Below, one piece after another: positions 47,167-58,454 of a DNA stretch of 64,000 nt. Position numbers and translations under genes: made by a program. Below the pieces are notes generated by a model that saw only the letters and a program-made list of their open reading frames with translations, was not told where the DNA came from and searched no databases. The DNA comes from Myrmaecium sp. VS I D KN 1. Taxonomy: Eukaryota; Ascomycota; Dothideomycetes; Valsariales; Valsariaceae. The stretch lies in NCBI GenBank assembly GCA_019775845.1, contig JADQAV010000007.1, forward strand, positions 372,390 to 436,389. Direction: 5' to 3'. The first letter of the stretch is position 1. Every line of letters starts with the position of its first letter.

Positions 47167-48368
47167 ATGGAGAACTACCAGAAGATGGAGAAGATTGGCG
47201 AGGGTATGGTTGCCAATGATGCCTACTCCCAGCGCAACCCCGCCCCCCGCCTGCCAGCCAGCAAGCCATCACCGCTGTACCCTTTGCACTTGCTGACCCA
47301 ATCACGCGTTTTACAGGCACGTACGGTGTGGTCTACAAAGCCAAGGACCTGACCACCAAGGACCAGCGCATCGTCGCCTTGAAGAAGATCCGGCTCGAAG
47401 CCGAGGACGAGGGCGTCCCCTCGACCGCCATCCGCGAGATCTCTCTCCTCAAGGAGATGAACGACCCCAACATCGTGCGCCTGCTGAACATCGTGCACGC
47501 CGACGGCCACAAGCTGTACCTGGTCTTCGAGTACCTCGACCTGGACCTGAAGCGGTACATGGAGGCGCTGCCCGTCAGCCAGGGTGGACGGGGCAAGCCG
47601 CTGCCCGAGGGCTCCGGCAGCGCGTTGCAGAACTTGGGCCTGGGCGCGGACATGGTCAAGAAGTTCATGTCGCAGCTGGTGGAGGGCATCAGGTACTGCC
47701 ATTCCCACCGGGTCCTCCACCGCGACCTGAAGCCGCAGAACCTGTTGATCGACAAGGAGGGCAATCTCAAGTTGGCGGATTTCGGTTTGGCCCGGGCGTT
47801 CGGTGTGCCTTTGAGGACGTATACTCATGAGGTTCGTGGGGGTCCTGGACGCTGAGACGCGGGCGATATATTGACATGGTGATTAGGTGGTGACCCTCTG
47901 GTACCGTGCTCCCGAAATCCTCCTCGGTGGTCGACAGTACTCTACCGGTGTCGATATGTGGTCCGTGGGCTGCATCTTCGCCGAGATGTGCACGCGGAAG
48001 CCGCTCTTCCCCGGTGACTCCGAGATTGACGAGATTTTCAAGATCTTCCGGTGCGTATCCACTTCTGCTACCACGTACATCGTGTTCCAGACTGACAGCG
48101 TGCCAGTGTCTTGGGAACTCCTTCCGAGATGGAGTGGCCCGGTGTCTCCTCATTCCCCGACTTCAAGCCTTCCTTCCCCAAGTGGGGTCGTGTCGACATC
48201 GCCACTCTTGTTCCGGGTCTCGATGACAACGGGCTGGATCTGCTCGAGTGCTTGCTGATCTACGACCCGGCCGGTCGTATCTCCGCCAAGCAGGCCATCA
48301 CTCACCCATACTTCACGGAAGGCTCCAACCCTTACATCTCCAGCGTCAAGAACGGATACTACCATTAG
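47167..48368 (+). CDS. nimX: Cyclin-dependent kinase 1 (Cdc2/NimX)
   Basis: Master cell-cycle kinase acting with B-type cyclins at G1/S and G2/M. Exons 47167-47203, 47317-47831, 47887-48050 and 48107-48368 give 325 residues. The start [20 protein letters not shown] carries Thr14 and Tyr15, targets of Wee1-type inhibition. The cyclin-binding PSTAIRE helix is exact. The catalytic loop is [14 protein letters not shown], then DFGLARAFG, and the activation segment is [15 protein letters not shown]. The insert [20 protein letters not shown] between the kinase lobes is characteristic of filamentous-fungal Cdc2. The exon 2 donor is GTTCGT; the neighbouring phases confirm it. The gene is complete and divergent from AlkB. 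Confidence 0.97.
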
Positions 48369-49141
48369 GTATGATCATGGACACGGACGGCACAGTCTCG
48401 GTTCGGGAGAAGTGTCGGAGTGGGTTTCTTGACGATCCGATCATAGGAGAGGGATAGCAGTTGATGCTACTGCGATAACACTGGCGTGGGACTGTGTTTG
48501 GAGTAGAAAGCGAAAGGGATGAACATTGGGTCCACTCTCTTGGAGCGGCTTTGGGAAAATTATATCTGGGGTAGATGCCCCCCGGGAAGGAGAGAGAGGT
48601 GGTACATCAGTAGTGTGGGTATGTCGTTTCGTTTTATGCATTCCAATGGGGAAACTCAGGAGGGCGTCCGGGCAGGACGTCGAACGACCACGAACATCGA
48701 TCGGTTGCTTGCTTACGAAGGAGTCACGGGAAGGGGTTAGGGAGGTGTTGCAGGACGGACTTTATGGGAACTCCCTTTCTTTTTTGTTTCATTGAGGATA
48801 GTACACGTTCTATCCCTTCTTTCTCTCGTCTCGTCTCGTCTCGTCTTTTCCTCCGTTTTGTGCATGATAGAGTGGGTCAGATGATTCAATCAGAAAACAT
48901 CTCTCGGTTTTGAAAGTCAGCCTTGTATACATGTAATTGTGATGACCGAGTATGTTGTAATGTGTACGCGCAGAGTGTGGGGTCTCCAGAACGCCGGCGA
49001 TAACGAGACCCGTAATCTTAATTCCGATGGACCCCTCGCTCTCTCCCCTCGTCACCGCAACCACTTGCCAGTGAAACTCACACATCCATCCACCTGCACC
49101 GCCGAAGTCACCAACAGTCCCCTCATCCACAATCACCGACA
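48369..49141. other. Intergenic region, Cdc2 / GH18-UBA gene
   Basis: Contains the 3' untranslated region of the kinase gene. A pentamer run (TCTCG)n lies at about 48823-48845. No gene was seen. Confidence 0.55.
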
Positions 49142-50394
49142 ATGCCACCGCCGCCGCCCATCCCCACGTCCTCCCGTCCCGGCCCGGACCTCCTCCCGAC
49201 GACGGAGCACCCGCCGCGGCTGGTCCTGTACGCGCAAACGCACCACAGCCCGACCGGGGCGCCGTACTCGTTGCTCCCGCTGCTCGAGCGGCACACCGGG
49301 GTGACGCACGTCATCGTGGCCGCCTTCCACCTGAACGCCCGGCCGGGCCACATCACCCTGAACGACGACCCGCCCGACCACCCGAAGTTCGCCGTGCTGT
49401 GGGAGGAGGTGCGCCGGCTGCGGGCGGCGGGCGTGACGGTCATGGGCATGCTCGGCGGCGCGGCGAAGGGCACGTATGAGCGGTTGAGTGGGGGTGAGGA
49501 GCAGGTATGTTAAGAGAGAGAGGGTGTGTGTGGTGATGGTTGGGAGAGTATAGCTAACTAGAATTCCAGTTCGAGAGCTACTACCAGCCTCTCCTAGCAA
49601 CCCTGCGCTCTCTCCCACTCACCGGGCTCGACCTCGACATCGAGGAACCCACGCCGCTAACAGCGGTAAGCCGACTGCTACGCCGACTCCGCGCCGACAT
49701 GGGCCCCTCCTTCACCCTCTCCCTGGCGCCCGTCGCCACCGCCCTGATCCCGGACCCGAACCCGGCCGTGAACCCAGGCCTGCTCGCGCGGGCGACACCG
49801 TTTCCGGCCCCGGACCCGGCCTGGCGCAGCCTGCCCCACCTCAGCGGCTTCGACCACGCCGCCCTGGCCCGCCACCCGGACCACGCGGCCGCCTGGGCCG
49901 CCGTCGCCTTCCTGAACGTGCAGTTCTACAACGGCTGGGGCGGGCTGGCGCCGGACGGGCGCTTCGTCGACGCCGTCCTGGCCGCGGGATGGGACCCCGC
50001 GATGATCAACGTGGGCGTCCTGTCCAGCCCGCGCAACGGCCGCGGCTACGTCGCCCCCGACCGGCTCCGGAGCGTGCTCGCCGGCCTCCGTCGCCGTCAT
50101 CGTCGCTTTGGCGGCGTGATGGCGTGGGAGTATTTCAATGCGGGTTTGGAGGGCGGCGGCCACGCGTGGGAGGGCGCGGATACGTGCGAGCCGTGGCGGT
50201 GGGTGCGTGCGGTGGCGGAGGTGGTAAGGGTGCCTGAGTCTGCGTTCGGTTGGGATCGGGAGGAGGACGCGGTGGATGAGGGGAAGGTGGAGATTCTCCT
50301 GGGATTGGGGATCCCGCGTGACCGCGCGGTTGGCGCGCTGCGGGCGGCGGATGGGAATGTGGAGGTTGCGGCTAGCTTGTTGTTTCAGGAGTGA
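49142..50394 (+). CDS. GH18-type glycosidase fused to a C-terminal UBA domain
   Basis: Two exons, 49142-49504 and 49570-50394, encode 395 residues. The chitinase/ENGase-like TIM barrel begins PPRLVLYAQTHH. It includes THVIVAAFHLN and GVTVMGMLGG (barrel strands), and the family 18 catalytic motif at 141-147, LDLDIEE, with Asp142, Asp144 and acid Glu146. Later VAFLNVQFYNGWG and FGGVMAWEYFN match strands near the substrate. No signal peptide is present: the start is MPPPPPIPTSSRP. After residue about 355 a UBA domain follows: KVEILLGLGIPRDRAVGALR then AADGNVEVAASLLFQE. A cytosolic hydrolase of N-glycans or chitin oligomers with ubiquitin binding, possibly in glycoprotein disposal, is an inference. 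A GT-like site at about 49664 is read through in frame. Confidence 0.88.
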
Positions 50395-50660
50395 CGGTGG
50401 TGGTCGTGGTGGTGGGGGCGGTGGATGGGCCGGGTGAGGTGGGTGGATGTGGGATGTAGGTTTTGGGTGGGGAAGGGCTGGTTGTGGTTTGGGCGTCGCC
50501 TGTGGGGTTGAGATGCGTAGTAGAGTCGAAGAGAGAGGAAGGAGAGTTGGATAGACAGATGATGATTTAGAGAGAGCTTAGCGAGACTTTTTATCACATT
50601 CAAGACAAAAAAGATTCATAATGGAATTCGATCTGTGCCAGCACATGACTCCTCTTTCTC

Positions 50661-52642
50661 TCATCCATCATTCCGACCAAACGCCTTCTCTCGAGCCGCT
50701 ACGCCGTCTCCCGCCCCAGCAGCCTTCAACCGCTCCCCCAACCACGCAGCAAGCGCCAACACCTTCTCCTCCTGCAACCTCCCGCCCACAACCTGCACCC
50801 CCACCGGCGCCCCATGATACACCTCCGGATCATACGCCTCCGCAATCCGACAATCCAACTCCGTGCGGCGGCACCGGCGCTCCACCTCCACCGCATCGAC
50901 CGGATCCCGCCCACGATCCGCCGTCATGACCGGCACCACCGCGGCCGCATAATCCAGAACGTTCACCCAGCTCGCGTAACCGATATAAGCGGCGGCGGGG
51001 GCGGCGCCGCGGTCCGGGCGCGCGGCCGCGCAGGGGGCGACGGGGGCGAGCAGCGCGTCGACGGGGCGGCGGGTGGCGGTACGGTGGGCGCTGGCGCGCC
51101 AGTAGGTGAGGTGGGCGGTGCGGGCGGTGCGGATGGTGCGGTTGAGGGTGAAGAGGGAGGGGTGGGTGGTGGTGGGGGGTTGCGGCGTGGGGGAGTAGAG
51201 GGCGGTGATGGGGAGGAGCATGGGTTCGGAGCTCAGGGCGAGGGCGGCGTGGATGTTGTGCCCGTTGTCTTGGGTGAAGATGCGGTTCTGGTTTGTGTGA
51301 AAGGGGGGTGTGAGGTGAGGTGAGGTGGGTGGGATTGGGAAAGTGGGGGGGGGTTAACACTTACGATGAGGGAGGCGAGGTCGGCGTGGGAGCAGGGGCT
51401 TGGAGGGTCCCAGTCGATGACCTGAGGGGAGGAGAGGTGTCAGCGGTGTGAATCACCAAGGTATGTACTTGTACGTACGTCGTGCCCCAGCTTCCGGAGA
51501 GTTTGAGCGACAATCTCCATCGCGCGTCGAACAGGCGGGTGCGGCGTGACGACGCCATCATGCTTGAGGAGACCAAAGGCAAGCTTGCCCTCCGGTCCCT
51601 CCGTCCGGAGCATGGCCGCGACCTGCCGCTCGATCTCATCCCGCCACGGCATCTCGATGACCATGGGATCGTGGAGCCAGGGCTCCTGCGACAGGATGGC
51701 TTTCACCACCAGCGTGAGCCCCGCCGCGCTCGTCGCCAGCGGCCCGACCACCGACGGCACCGTGATCTGACCATCCATCGAATTGGCCATGCCCGCGTAC
51801 GGCAGCCGACCCGTGCTCGGACGGAGACCATAGAGACCGTTGTAGGCGGCCGGGATGCGGATGCTGCCGCCAATATCGGTGCCGAAACCCACGGGGCTGC
51901 CGCGGAGGGCGATCAGGGCGCCCTCGCCGCCGGAGCTGCCGCCGGCGGAGAGCAGCCGGTTGCGCGGGTTCCAGCAGTAGCCGATGATGTGGTTGGTCGT
52001 CTCGCCGGCCATGAGGGTGTGCGGCACGGCCGTCTTGCAGTACAGCACCGCGCCCAGCCGGCGCAGCTCCCGCACCATCTCGCTCTCGACCACGCCTTCC
52101 CTGCCCGTGCCCGTCTCCCCTTCGAACGTGCCGATCCAGCCGACGTAGCCCATCGTCGTCTCCACGCCCCCCACGTGGAATTGGTCCTTGAGGGAGACGG
52201 GGAGGCCGTGGAGGGGACCGATGGGCCCGCCGTGGGCGGCGTAGTAGGCGTCTAGGGCTTCGGCGTCGGCGATGGCGGCGTCGAAGAAGATTTCGTGGAG
52301 GCAGTTGACCTGGGGGGGGTTTTCAGTCAGAACACATGGAGCACGTCGGATAGATGATGAGGTCGATACCAATTGATGCGCAATCGCCGCCCGATGGCAA
52401 AACGCCCTCGTCACCTCGACCGCCGTCCAATCGCCCGCCGTCGTCCGCTTCACGATGCCGACGGCGTCCGTCTCGGTGATCTCGATCTCGCGCGGGCTGA
52501 GGAACTGCTGAACGTACGCGCCCGTCACGTCGCGCTGCTCGTCCGCGGAGGGGATCCGGTCGAGGCGGTGGGCGGCCGGGATCTGCGCGGTGATGGCGGC
52601 GCGCTTCGCTGCGGCTCGCGCTTGCCAGTCTGTGCTGGCCAT
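50661..52642 (-). CDS. AmdS-like amidase (amidase signature family)
   Basis: Hydrolyses amides to a carboxylate and ammonia, as in acetamide or general amide use. Exons 52370-52642, 51479-52309, 51365-51421 and 50661-51287 give 595 residues. The Ser-Ser-Lys triad is visible: Lys132 in HGLPVSLKDQ, Ser216 in SAGGSSGGEGAL, and the nucleophile Ser240 in GTDIGGSIRIPAAYNG. The 24-residue gap between the two serines matches the family. The C-terminal part has HGAPVGVQVVGGRLQEEKVL, also typical. The start MASTDWQARAAAKRAAI lies in an exon whose frame stays open another 154 codons upstream (to 53104). That extension has untranslated-leader character and is excluded. No signal peptide is seen, so the enzyme is cytosolic. 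The physiological substrate is unknown. Confidence 0.93.
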
Positions 52643-53282
52643 GATGGGTTGGGATCGGGGAGGTGGTGAAGAAGGGAGTCTGTGGGTGTTAGTTGGGTAG
52701 GAAAAGAGAGTGAGGGAGGGGCTGAGAAAGTGAGGAAGTGAGGAAGTGAAGATGAAGTCGTACCGAAAGAACGAACCCCGCACGCAGTGCCTCGATCCAG
52801 TGTCTCGGTCACACCCCCGAGTGCGGGGAGTAGTAAGGTGGAGGCATTCGATACGCTGTCCCCGTTGGAGCACAGCAGGGGTATGGTATGTAGGTAAGTG
52901 AGAGGGAGAGGTGTAAAAAGCCCTCGGACGGTACAAACCGCCCGAATGTATATAAAAATACGGTTGTATAGGTGAACACGTACCATACATACCATACAAA
53001 CCCTCACCTCCCCCTCCCCCTCCCCAGTACCCAAATCCTATACCCTCCCCCCATAAGCAGCAGCCTTGCATGCAATTCATAAGCAGTTCGCAATACCACC
53101 TCATTCAATGTCCTGGACATCAACATCATAACGGAAGAAGAAAAGAACAGGAGGGGTATCAATAAAACCACACCATCCCCCTCCTCTACCCCCTCTTCCT
53201 CCATCTACCATTCAAAGAGAGACATCCCCTCCAAGCGAAGACGAAAGAAGAAGAAGAAAACAGGAAAGGAAAGCAGTCAGAA
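52643..53282. other. Intergenic region upstream of the amidase gene
   Basis: Holds the amidase promoter and leader, and the 3' end of the next minus-strand gene. A (CCCCCT)-like run lies near 53010-53050. No gene was supported. Confidence 0.5.
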
Positions 53283-56200
53283 TCAGCAAATCTCTGGAAT
53301 CGTCGCCACCCACTCCTCAACCGGGTAACCCTGCTCATCCGCATGCCGCACCATCATCCGCTTCACCGCGACCGCCAAGCGACCCAGGCGACCGAGATCG
53401 TACGCTCGCAGCGGGCCGTCCGGGCCGCAGTACGCCTCGAAGATGGCCGCGAAGCGGTCGACGGCGGGGAGATCTGCAGGGTGAGAAAGACACCGGTTAG
53501 CTTGAAAAAAAGGTCCATAGGTAGGGAACGACGGGATGGGAAGAACTTTACCACCAAAATCCCGCAACCCCTCCCACATCGCCGCAAACGCCTCCTCCTC
53601 CCAGCCCTCCTCCCCCTCCGCATCCTCCTCTCCCGCCGGCAGCGGCGGTGGCGGCGGATGCGACGCATCCCTGCGCTTAAAAACCGGCACCCGCTCCATC
53701 GGCAGCCCATCCGCATCGCGCTCAGGGAAGTCAGAGCGCCGGGGAACGTCAGCGGCAGCAGCAGATAGACGCGCGCGCCTCGCCCGATCCGGTTCCACCG
53801 CCAACCGCTTGGCCAGCAACGTGATGAAGAGGAAGCAATGCGGCATCTCGACCTCGCGAACGCGGCGACGACGCGCCTCCTCCTCCTCCGCGCGGCGGGC
53901 GGCGTCGCAGGCGAGGCGGGCGTGGCGGTCCGCCCACGCCCGCTCCGCGGCCCGGGTCGCGGCTTCGGCGCGGAAGGCGCGCGTCACGTCGCGGACGAGC
54001 TTGACGGCCGACCGGACCGGCGCGACGAAGCCGCGGTTGCTGTATGGACGGGCGCGCCACTGGGAGGCGGTGTGGGCGAGCCGCGCGACGAGGTCGCCCA
54101 GGTCGGCGACGTCGTCGATGGCGCCGTCGTCGAGATGGCCGTCGTGGCGGTGGTAGGCCGGGTTCGCGGCCTCGAAGAGGATCAGCGCGCGGAAGAGCCG
54201 GAGCAGCGAGGGGAGAACGTGGGCGTAGACTTCCGTCACCGCGTGGGCGTCCGTCAGGTCCGACTTCGCCAGCGTTCGCGTGGATTTGGTGGCTTTCTTC
54301 ATGGCTTGGTAAATCGCCTCGTCGTCCTCCTCGAGCCCGTCTTTGCCGTTGAGGTCGCGGTACAGCTGCCGGACCGCGTCGCAATTCTCCGTGACCTCCT
54401 TGCAGATCTCCGTGCGCAGCTTGACCGTGTGCCTCGTGTCTGACTGGGCGGTGACGCCGACCTCACGAACGAGTTTGCTTAACCTCTTCAGCGCGTGCCT
54501 TTGTCCGAGAAGCCTGTCGACCTCCTCCGCCATCCCGTCTTCCGACGCAGCAGACCCATCTTGCATCTCCACATCGTCATCGTCATCCTCATCCGACAGC
54601 TCCGCTTCTTCCACGCCATCATCCCGCTCTTCGCGCCTGACCCGCTTCGGCGCTCGCTCAATGATCTCTCCAAATCGCTGCTTATGCTTGTTCCGGACCC
54701 GTTCTTCGACCGCGCTCTCGTTCGCCCGCAGCGGCCTGTTCGCCACCGGCACGCTTCTCCCATACCACTTTTTCTTCTTCCGTCGAGTTGGCGGGCTCCA
54801 GTCCGGGCTTCCCTCTTCCTCCTCCTCTTCACCTTCTCCCTCGCCGCTTTCCCCATCACCACCCTCCTCTCCGTCAGCCTCTTTTCCATCACTCTCATCC
54901 CAATTCCCAGTCCCTCCCACTTCCTCTTCCTCTTCCGCCCCCGCGTCTGCCTCCTCAGGTTCCGCCTGCGCACTGTCATTCTCTCCAGGCTCATCCTTCT
55001 CCGCCTGCGTCCCCGACACGCCACGGCGTCGCCCAGCCGCCCTTCCTGCTTTATCCTTCCCAACTGCCACAGCTGGAGTCTGCTTCCTAGAGGTCACCAC
55101 AACTTGTGGACGCGTTTTGCCTTGACTCGCGCTGGGCTGTACCTTAGCACGTTCCGCCCTCGTCGTCTTCTTCGCAACGTTGCTTGGCCGAGCTGCGGGT
55201 GCCGCAGGTTGCCGGGTGGTTCCGGAAGCCGTTCGCTGCGAGCGCCGTAGGTCGCGCTGTGGTTTGCCGGCGGTCGCGGTATCTTCCTCCACGGCAGGGG
55301 TCTCGGTATTCGGAGCCTTCTCCGGCCGTCCTCTCAGGCGCGCGCCTACTGGTGGCTTCGCTGTGCTGGGAGCCGCATCCTTCTGCGCTGCCTGCGCTTC
55401 CGAAACGTCCTGCGCGGGTGCTGGAGAGGAAGACTTCCGCGGACATCCCCTCGGCTGATCGCTCCCGGCGGGTTTCTCGGTGACGGCGGACGCGTCAGAC
55501 TTTTGAAGGCGACCTCCCAGGCGAGCGGGTTCCTTCGATGGCCGCGCGGATGATGAAGCGACATCGGGCTCCTCCGCGCCGGAAGACTGGTCCGCTTTGC
55601 GTTGGCTCTCAGCAGATGCATCGGGAGCAGTCAGTTCGTCAGCTTGCTTCCGCAGCCGTCCTTTCTTCTGCATCCGCGTCGGGGTGACGTGGTCCACCAC
55701 TGATCTCTTCGCTGGCGGCAGGGCTTGCGCGGACGGAGGCGTGCGGCTAGGCGAGACTTCGACCTCGAAGCTGTCGCGGTTGCGCTTTGGAAGAACGGCG
55801 GACGGGAGGGAAGACCTGGAGACGCGCTTCAGCTTGCCGGTCGTCGCTGGCTTCTGCGTGCTGACGAGTGACGACTCGTCAATGGACACTCGCTTCTGCT
55901 TCGGCTTCGGCTTCGGCTTCGGCTTCTGCGCGCTGGCGGGCGACGAGACGGTCATGACGGTCGTTGCGTCAGTCCCAACGGCGGCGACGGCGGGAGGAGG
56001 CATTGTGAGCGTCTTCGCGCTGTTCAGCAGCGACGCGAACTGGCTCGGATCAGGCGGGGGTTGGGACGGGGTCGGTTGCGCGACGGCGGTTTCGGCGTCA
56101 ACGTCCAAGTCCAGGTCCTGAGCCGCGGCCGACTTGCGTGCACTTCGGGGCACGCTGGATCGTTGCTCTTCGAGCAGCTGGCGGTCGACGAGGTCTTGCG

Positions 56201-56600
56201 AGCTGGGGCGCTCGAGGAACGGGTAGACGGGTATTGGTACTGATGATACTGGTACTGGTACTGGTGCTACTAGTGGGAGATGGAAAGGAAGAAGTCACAG
56301 ATCAGATAAGGCGGTCTACAAACAAAGGAAGAAAAAGAAAAGAAAGAAGGAGAAAAAAAGCAAAAAGGCTGGTTTGGCGAGGTAAAGTGAGGTAAGGTAA
56401 GGTAAGGTAGTACCTGGGTCGGGGAGGCGGTCTATCCCGAGATTGATTTGCTCTCTGCCGCCGTCGTTGATGTCGCTACCCGAATCTTCCTCTTCTTCCT
56501 CCTCTTCCTCCTCGTCCTCTTCTTCTTCCTCATCCTCTACATCCTCTTCATCTACCTCGTCCTTGCGATTCGGCGGGTTCAGCGCGGATAGCCTAGCCAT
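53283..56600 (-). CDS. Large nuclear-type protein with acidic and basic tracts, SANT/Myb-like C-terminus
   Basis: Exons 56414-56600, 53552-56269 and 53283-53473 (minus) give 1031 residues. The first exon is mostly Glu/Asp. The second starts APVPVPVSSVPIPVYPFLER and has a long Ala/Pro/Lys/Arg-rich segment with several R-G-R or R-L-R patches resembling AT-hooks (LRGRPEK, GRRRGVSG). An acidic stretch follows, then the basic motif SPDWSPPTRRKKKKWYGRSV. From about 620 to 900 it is helical and ordered, with THAVTEVYAHVLPSLLRLFR-type stretches and a Glu/Arg coiled coil. The end (EEEAFAAMWEGLRDFGG, DRFAAIFEAYC, GRLAVAVKRMMV) resembles a SANT/Myb-like fold of fungal telomere or chromatin proteins. I do not recognise a named family, and a chromatin role is inferred from composition. 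Confidence 0.8.
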
Positions 56601-57471
56601 CTTGTCCTACGCCGGCGGCGGTGAAGAAGAAAAAAAGAAGAACAGAAAAAGAAAAACAAGGCAGGCGCATGCGACGAGGCTTGTGGCTGGTTGGCTGGTT
56701 AGGTGCTTTGGTCGGTCGGTCAAGGTGAGGTGCAAAAACGCAAAACGCAAAAACGCCGCCGCAAGCAAGCAAGCAAAGATTGTGTGTGTGAGTGCTGCTG
56801 TGCTGTGCTGTGCTGGTGGCTTGCTGCGGAGATCCCGGGGGAGGAGGAAAGGGAAGGGAAAGGGTCTCGCTCGCCAAGGGTTGCCGGGGTGACGGGTGAT
56901 GGGGAGCGGGCAGGGTGTTGGCAGGCGCGCGCGCGGGCCGTTGGGAGAGGAGATTGACGGGTGGAGGTCGAGGTGATGGATGGATGGACGCCTTGAGGAA
57001 GGAGGTACTGTAATAACGCGACTGGTGTATTACTTTTATATAAATGTGTGCGTATTACACCTTGCCGTCAATTTGCGTTTAATTGCCTGTCCTGATTCTA
57101 AGGTATGTAGTGAGATATTAGGCGTCGAAGAATGTTGTAGGCTGCTTGAGACGGTGCCTGAGGTGTCTCCCGTCGACCAGACATAAATACAGTAGTACTC
57201 CACCTGAAGAAATCTATGTGAATACTTTAAGTAGTACATAGTGACTAGCTAGTAGGTCAGGTAATCCTATAAGGTGACGATGCAGCAGCAGCTGTCACTC
57301 TCTCTGTACATGTCACCACAGCATAGCCTCTCTTCTCTCCCCTCCCCCTCCCCTTCATTCTCCGCACGCCTTCCCGCGGCCTGAGCGTTCCCAATTTAAA
57401 CCTACCCGGAGCGCCCAGCATCGCCAGCAAGCATCACCGGAGAGCAGCACTATAGCAGCAACAACATCTCC

Positions 57472-57503
57472 CAGCACCAGCACCAGCACCAGCACCAGCA
57501 ACA
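57472..57503. repeat. (CAGCAC)n microsatellite
   Basis: About five CAGCAC hexamers upstream of the Ala/Pro-rich gene. Confidence 0.9.
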
Positions 57504-57530
57504 GCCTCACCCCGGCCGGTTTGCCTACTC

Positions 57531-57558
57531 CGCCGCCGCCGCCGCCGCCGCCGCCGCC
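57531..57558. repeat. (CCG)n microsatellite
   Basis: About nine CGC/CCG trinucleotides upstream of the Ala/Pro-rich gene. Confidence 0.9.
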
Positions 57559-57799
57559 CCCTCCCCCTATTCATCAAAGTCTCTCTTAAAGTTCTTCTTC
57601 TACGGACTCCGCCTCTCACGCTTCACTTTACACTCTTTCTTCCCTCTCCTCTCCAACCCCTCCTCCTTCTCCTCCTCCTGTTGTGTGTTGTACAACAGGT
57701 AACACCTACCCACATATCTGCTTCACCTCGAAGGAAGGACATCACCACATCCACCCACCGCACCTCCATAATCCATATCCTCCTACCTCTCGAGCAATC

Positions 57800-58454
57800 A
57801 TGCCCGGCGTTCGTAAGTACATAATCTCCTCTCCATCGCGACGCGCCGCGTCACATCCACCTTGAAAGTGTCACAACCCACTAACATCACCCCCCGCCCT
57901 TCCTCCCTCAGCACCCGACGCGTTCAGCACGGTGAAAAAGGCCTTCAAAAGCCTCTTCAAAAAGAAGAACAAGAAGAGCAAGAAACAAGCCCAAACTCCC
58001 GAGCAAAACCAAAATCAAGAGGCGACCGCGGCCTCAGCAGCAGCAGCAGCAGCGACCACCCAAGACACCAAGCCCACAGAAACAACACCTGCCGCACCCG
58101 CTCCTGCAACGGAACCCCAGCCCGCTGCTGCCGGCGACGCGAAGCCCGCGGAGCCAACAACAGCAACAACAGCAGAGCCTGCGCCCGCCCAAATGGCGAC
58201 TGCTACTGCCACCGGCAGCGCTGCACCGGCTACAAGTACGTCACCTCGCCCGTTTGACCCTTACAAAGGTCAGTAATTTCAGTGCGCTAACACGCGGAGC
58301 AACAGATGCGCCCGTAGCATACCCCGCTGCTGCGGCGGCGGCGGCGACCGCGCCGACGGATGCCTCCAAGGCTACTCCCGCTCCCGCTCCCGCTTCCGAG
58401 ACCGCAGCGCCGGCTGCGCAGCCCGCCCAAGCCGCGCCCGCGACTTCGGCTTAG
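57800..58454 (+). CDS. Small Ala/Pro/Thr-rich protein with basic amphipathic N-terminus
   Basis: Three exons, 57800-57812, 57912-58235 and 58306-58454, join in phase to 161 residues. The N-terminus MPGVPPDAFSTVKKAFKSLF is followed by KKKNKKSKKQAQT. Residues 9-24 form a likely basic amphipathic helix suited to binding an acidic membrane or nucleic acid. The rest is almost entirely Ala, Pro, Thr, Glu and Gln (TETTPAAPAPATEPQPAAAG), and so intrinsically disordered. It ends AAPATSA. I do not recognise a family; such low-complexity proteins occur in many fungi. The first exon is 13 nt. A long leader and T-rich 3' sequence suggest good expression, but this is weak evidence. Confidence 0.72.

Larger units (their letters stand above)
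56601..57799. promoter_or_regulatory. Divergent upstream region with microsatellites
   Basis: 1.2 kb between head-to-head genes. It carries a CAGCAC-type run and a CCG run in the probable leader of the plus-strand gene, and an AT-rich patch at 57000-57250. Short frames on both strands look non-coding. Confidence 0.5.

Noticed and set aside
52643-53104. 154-codon N-terminal extension of the amidase frame
   Set aside because: The sequence (MRWYCELLMNCM...) is leader-like with no homology to amidase N-termini. The start at 52642 fits the family.
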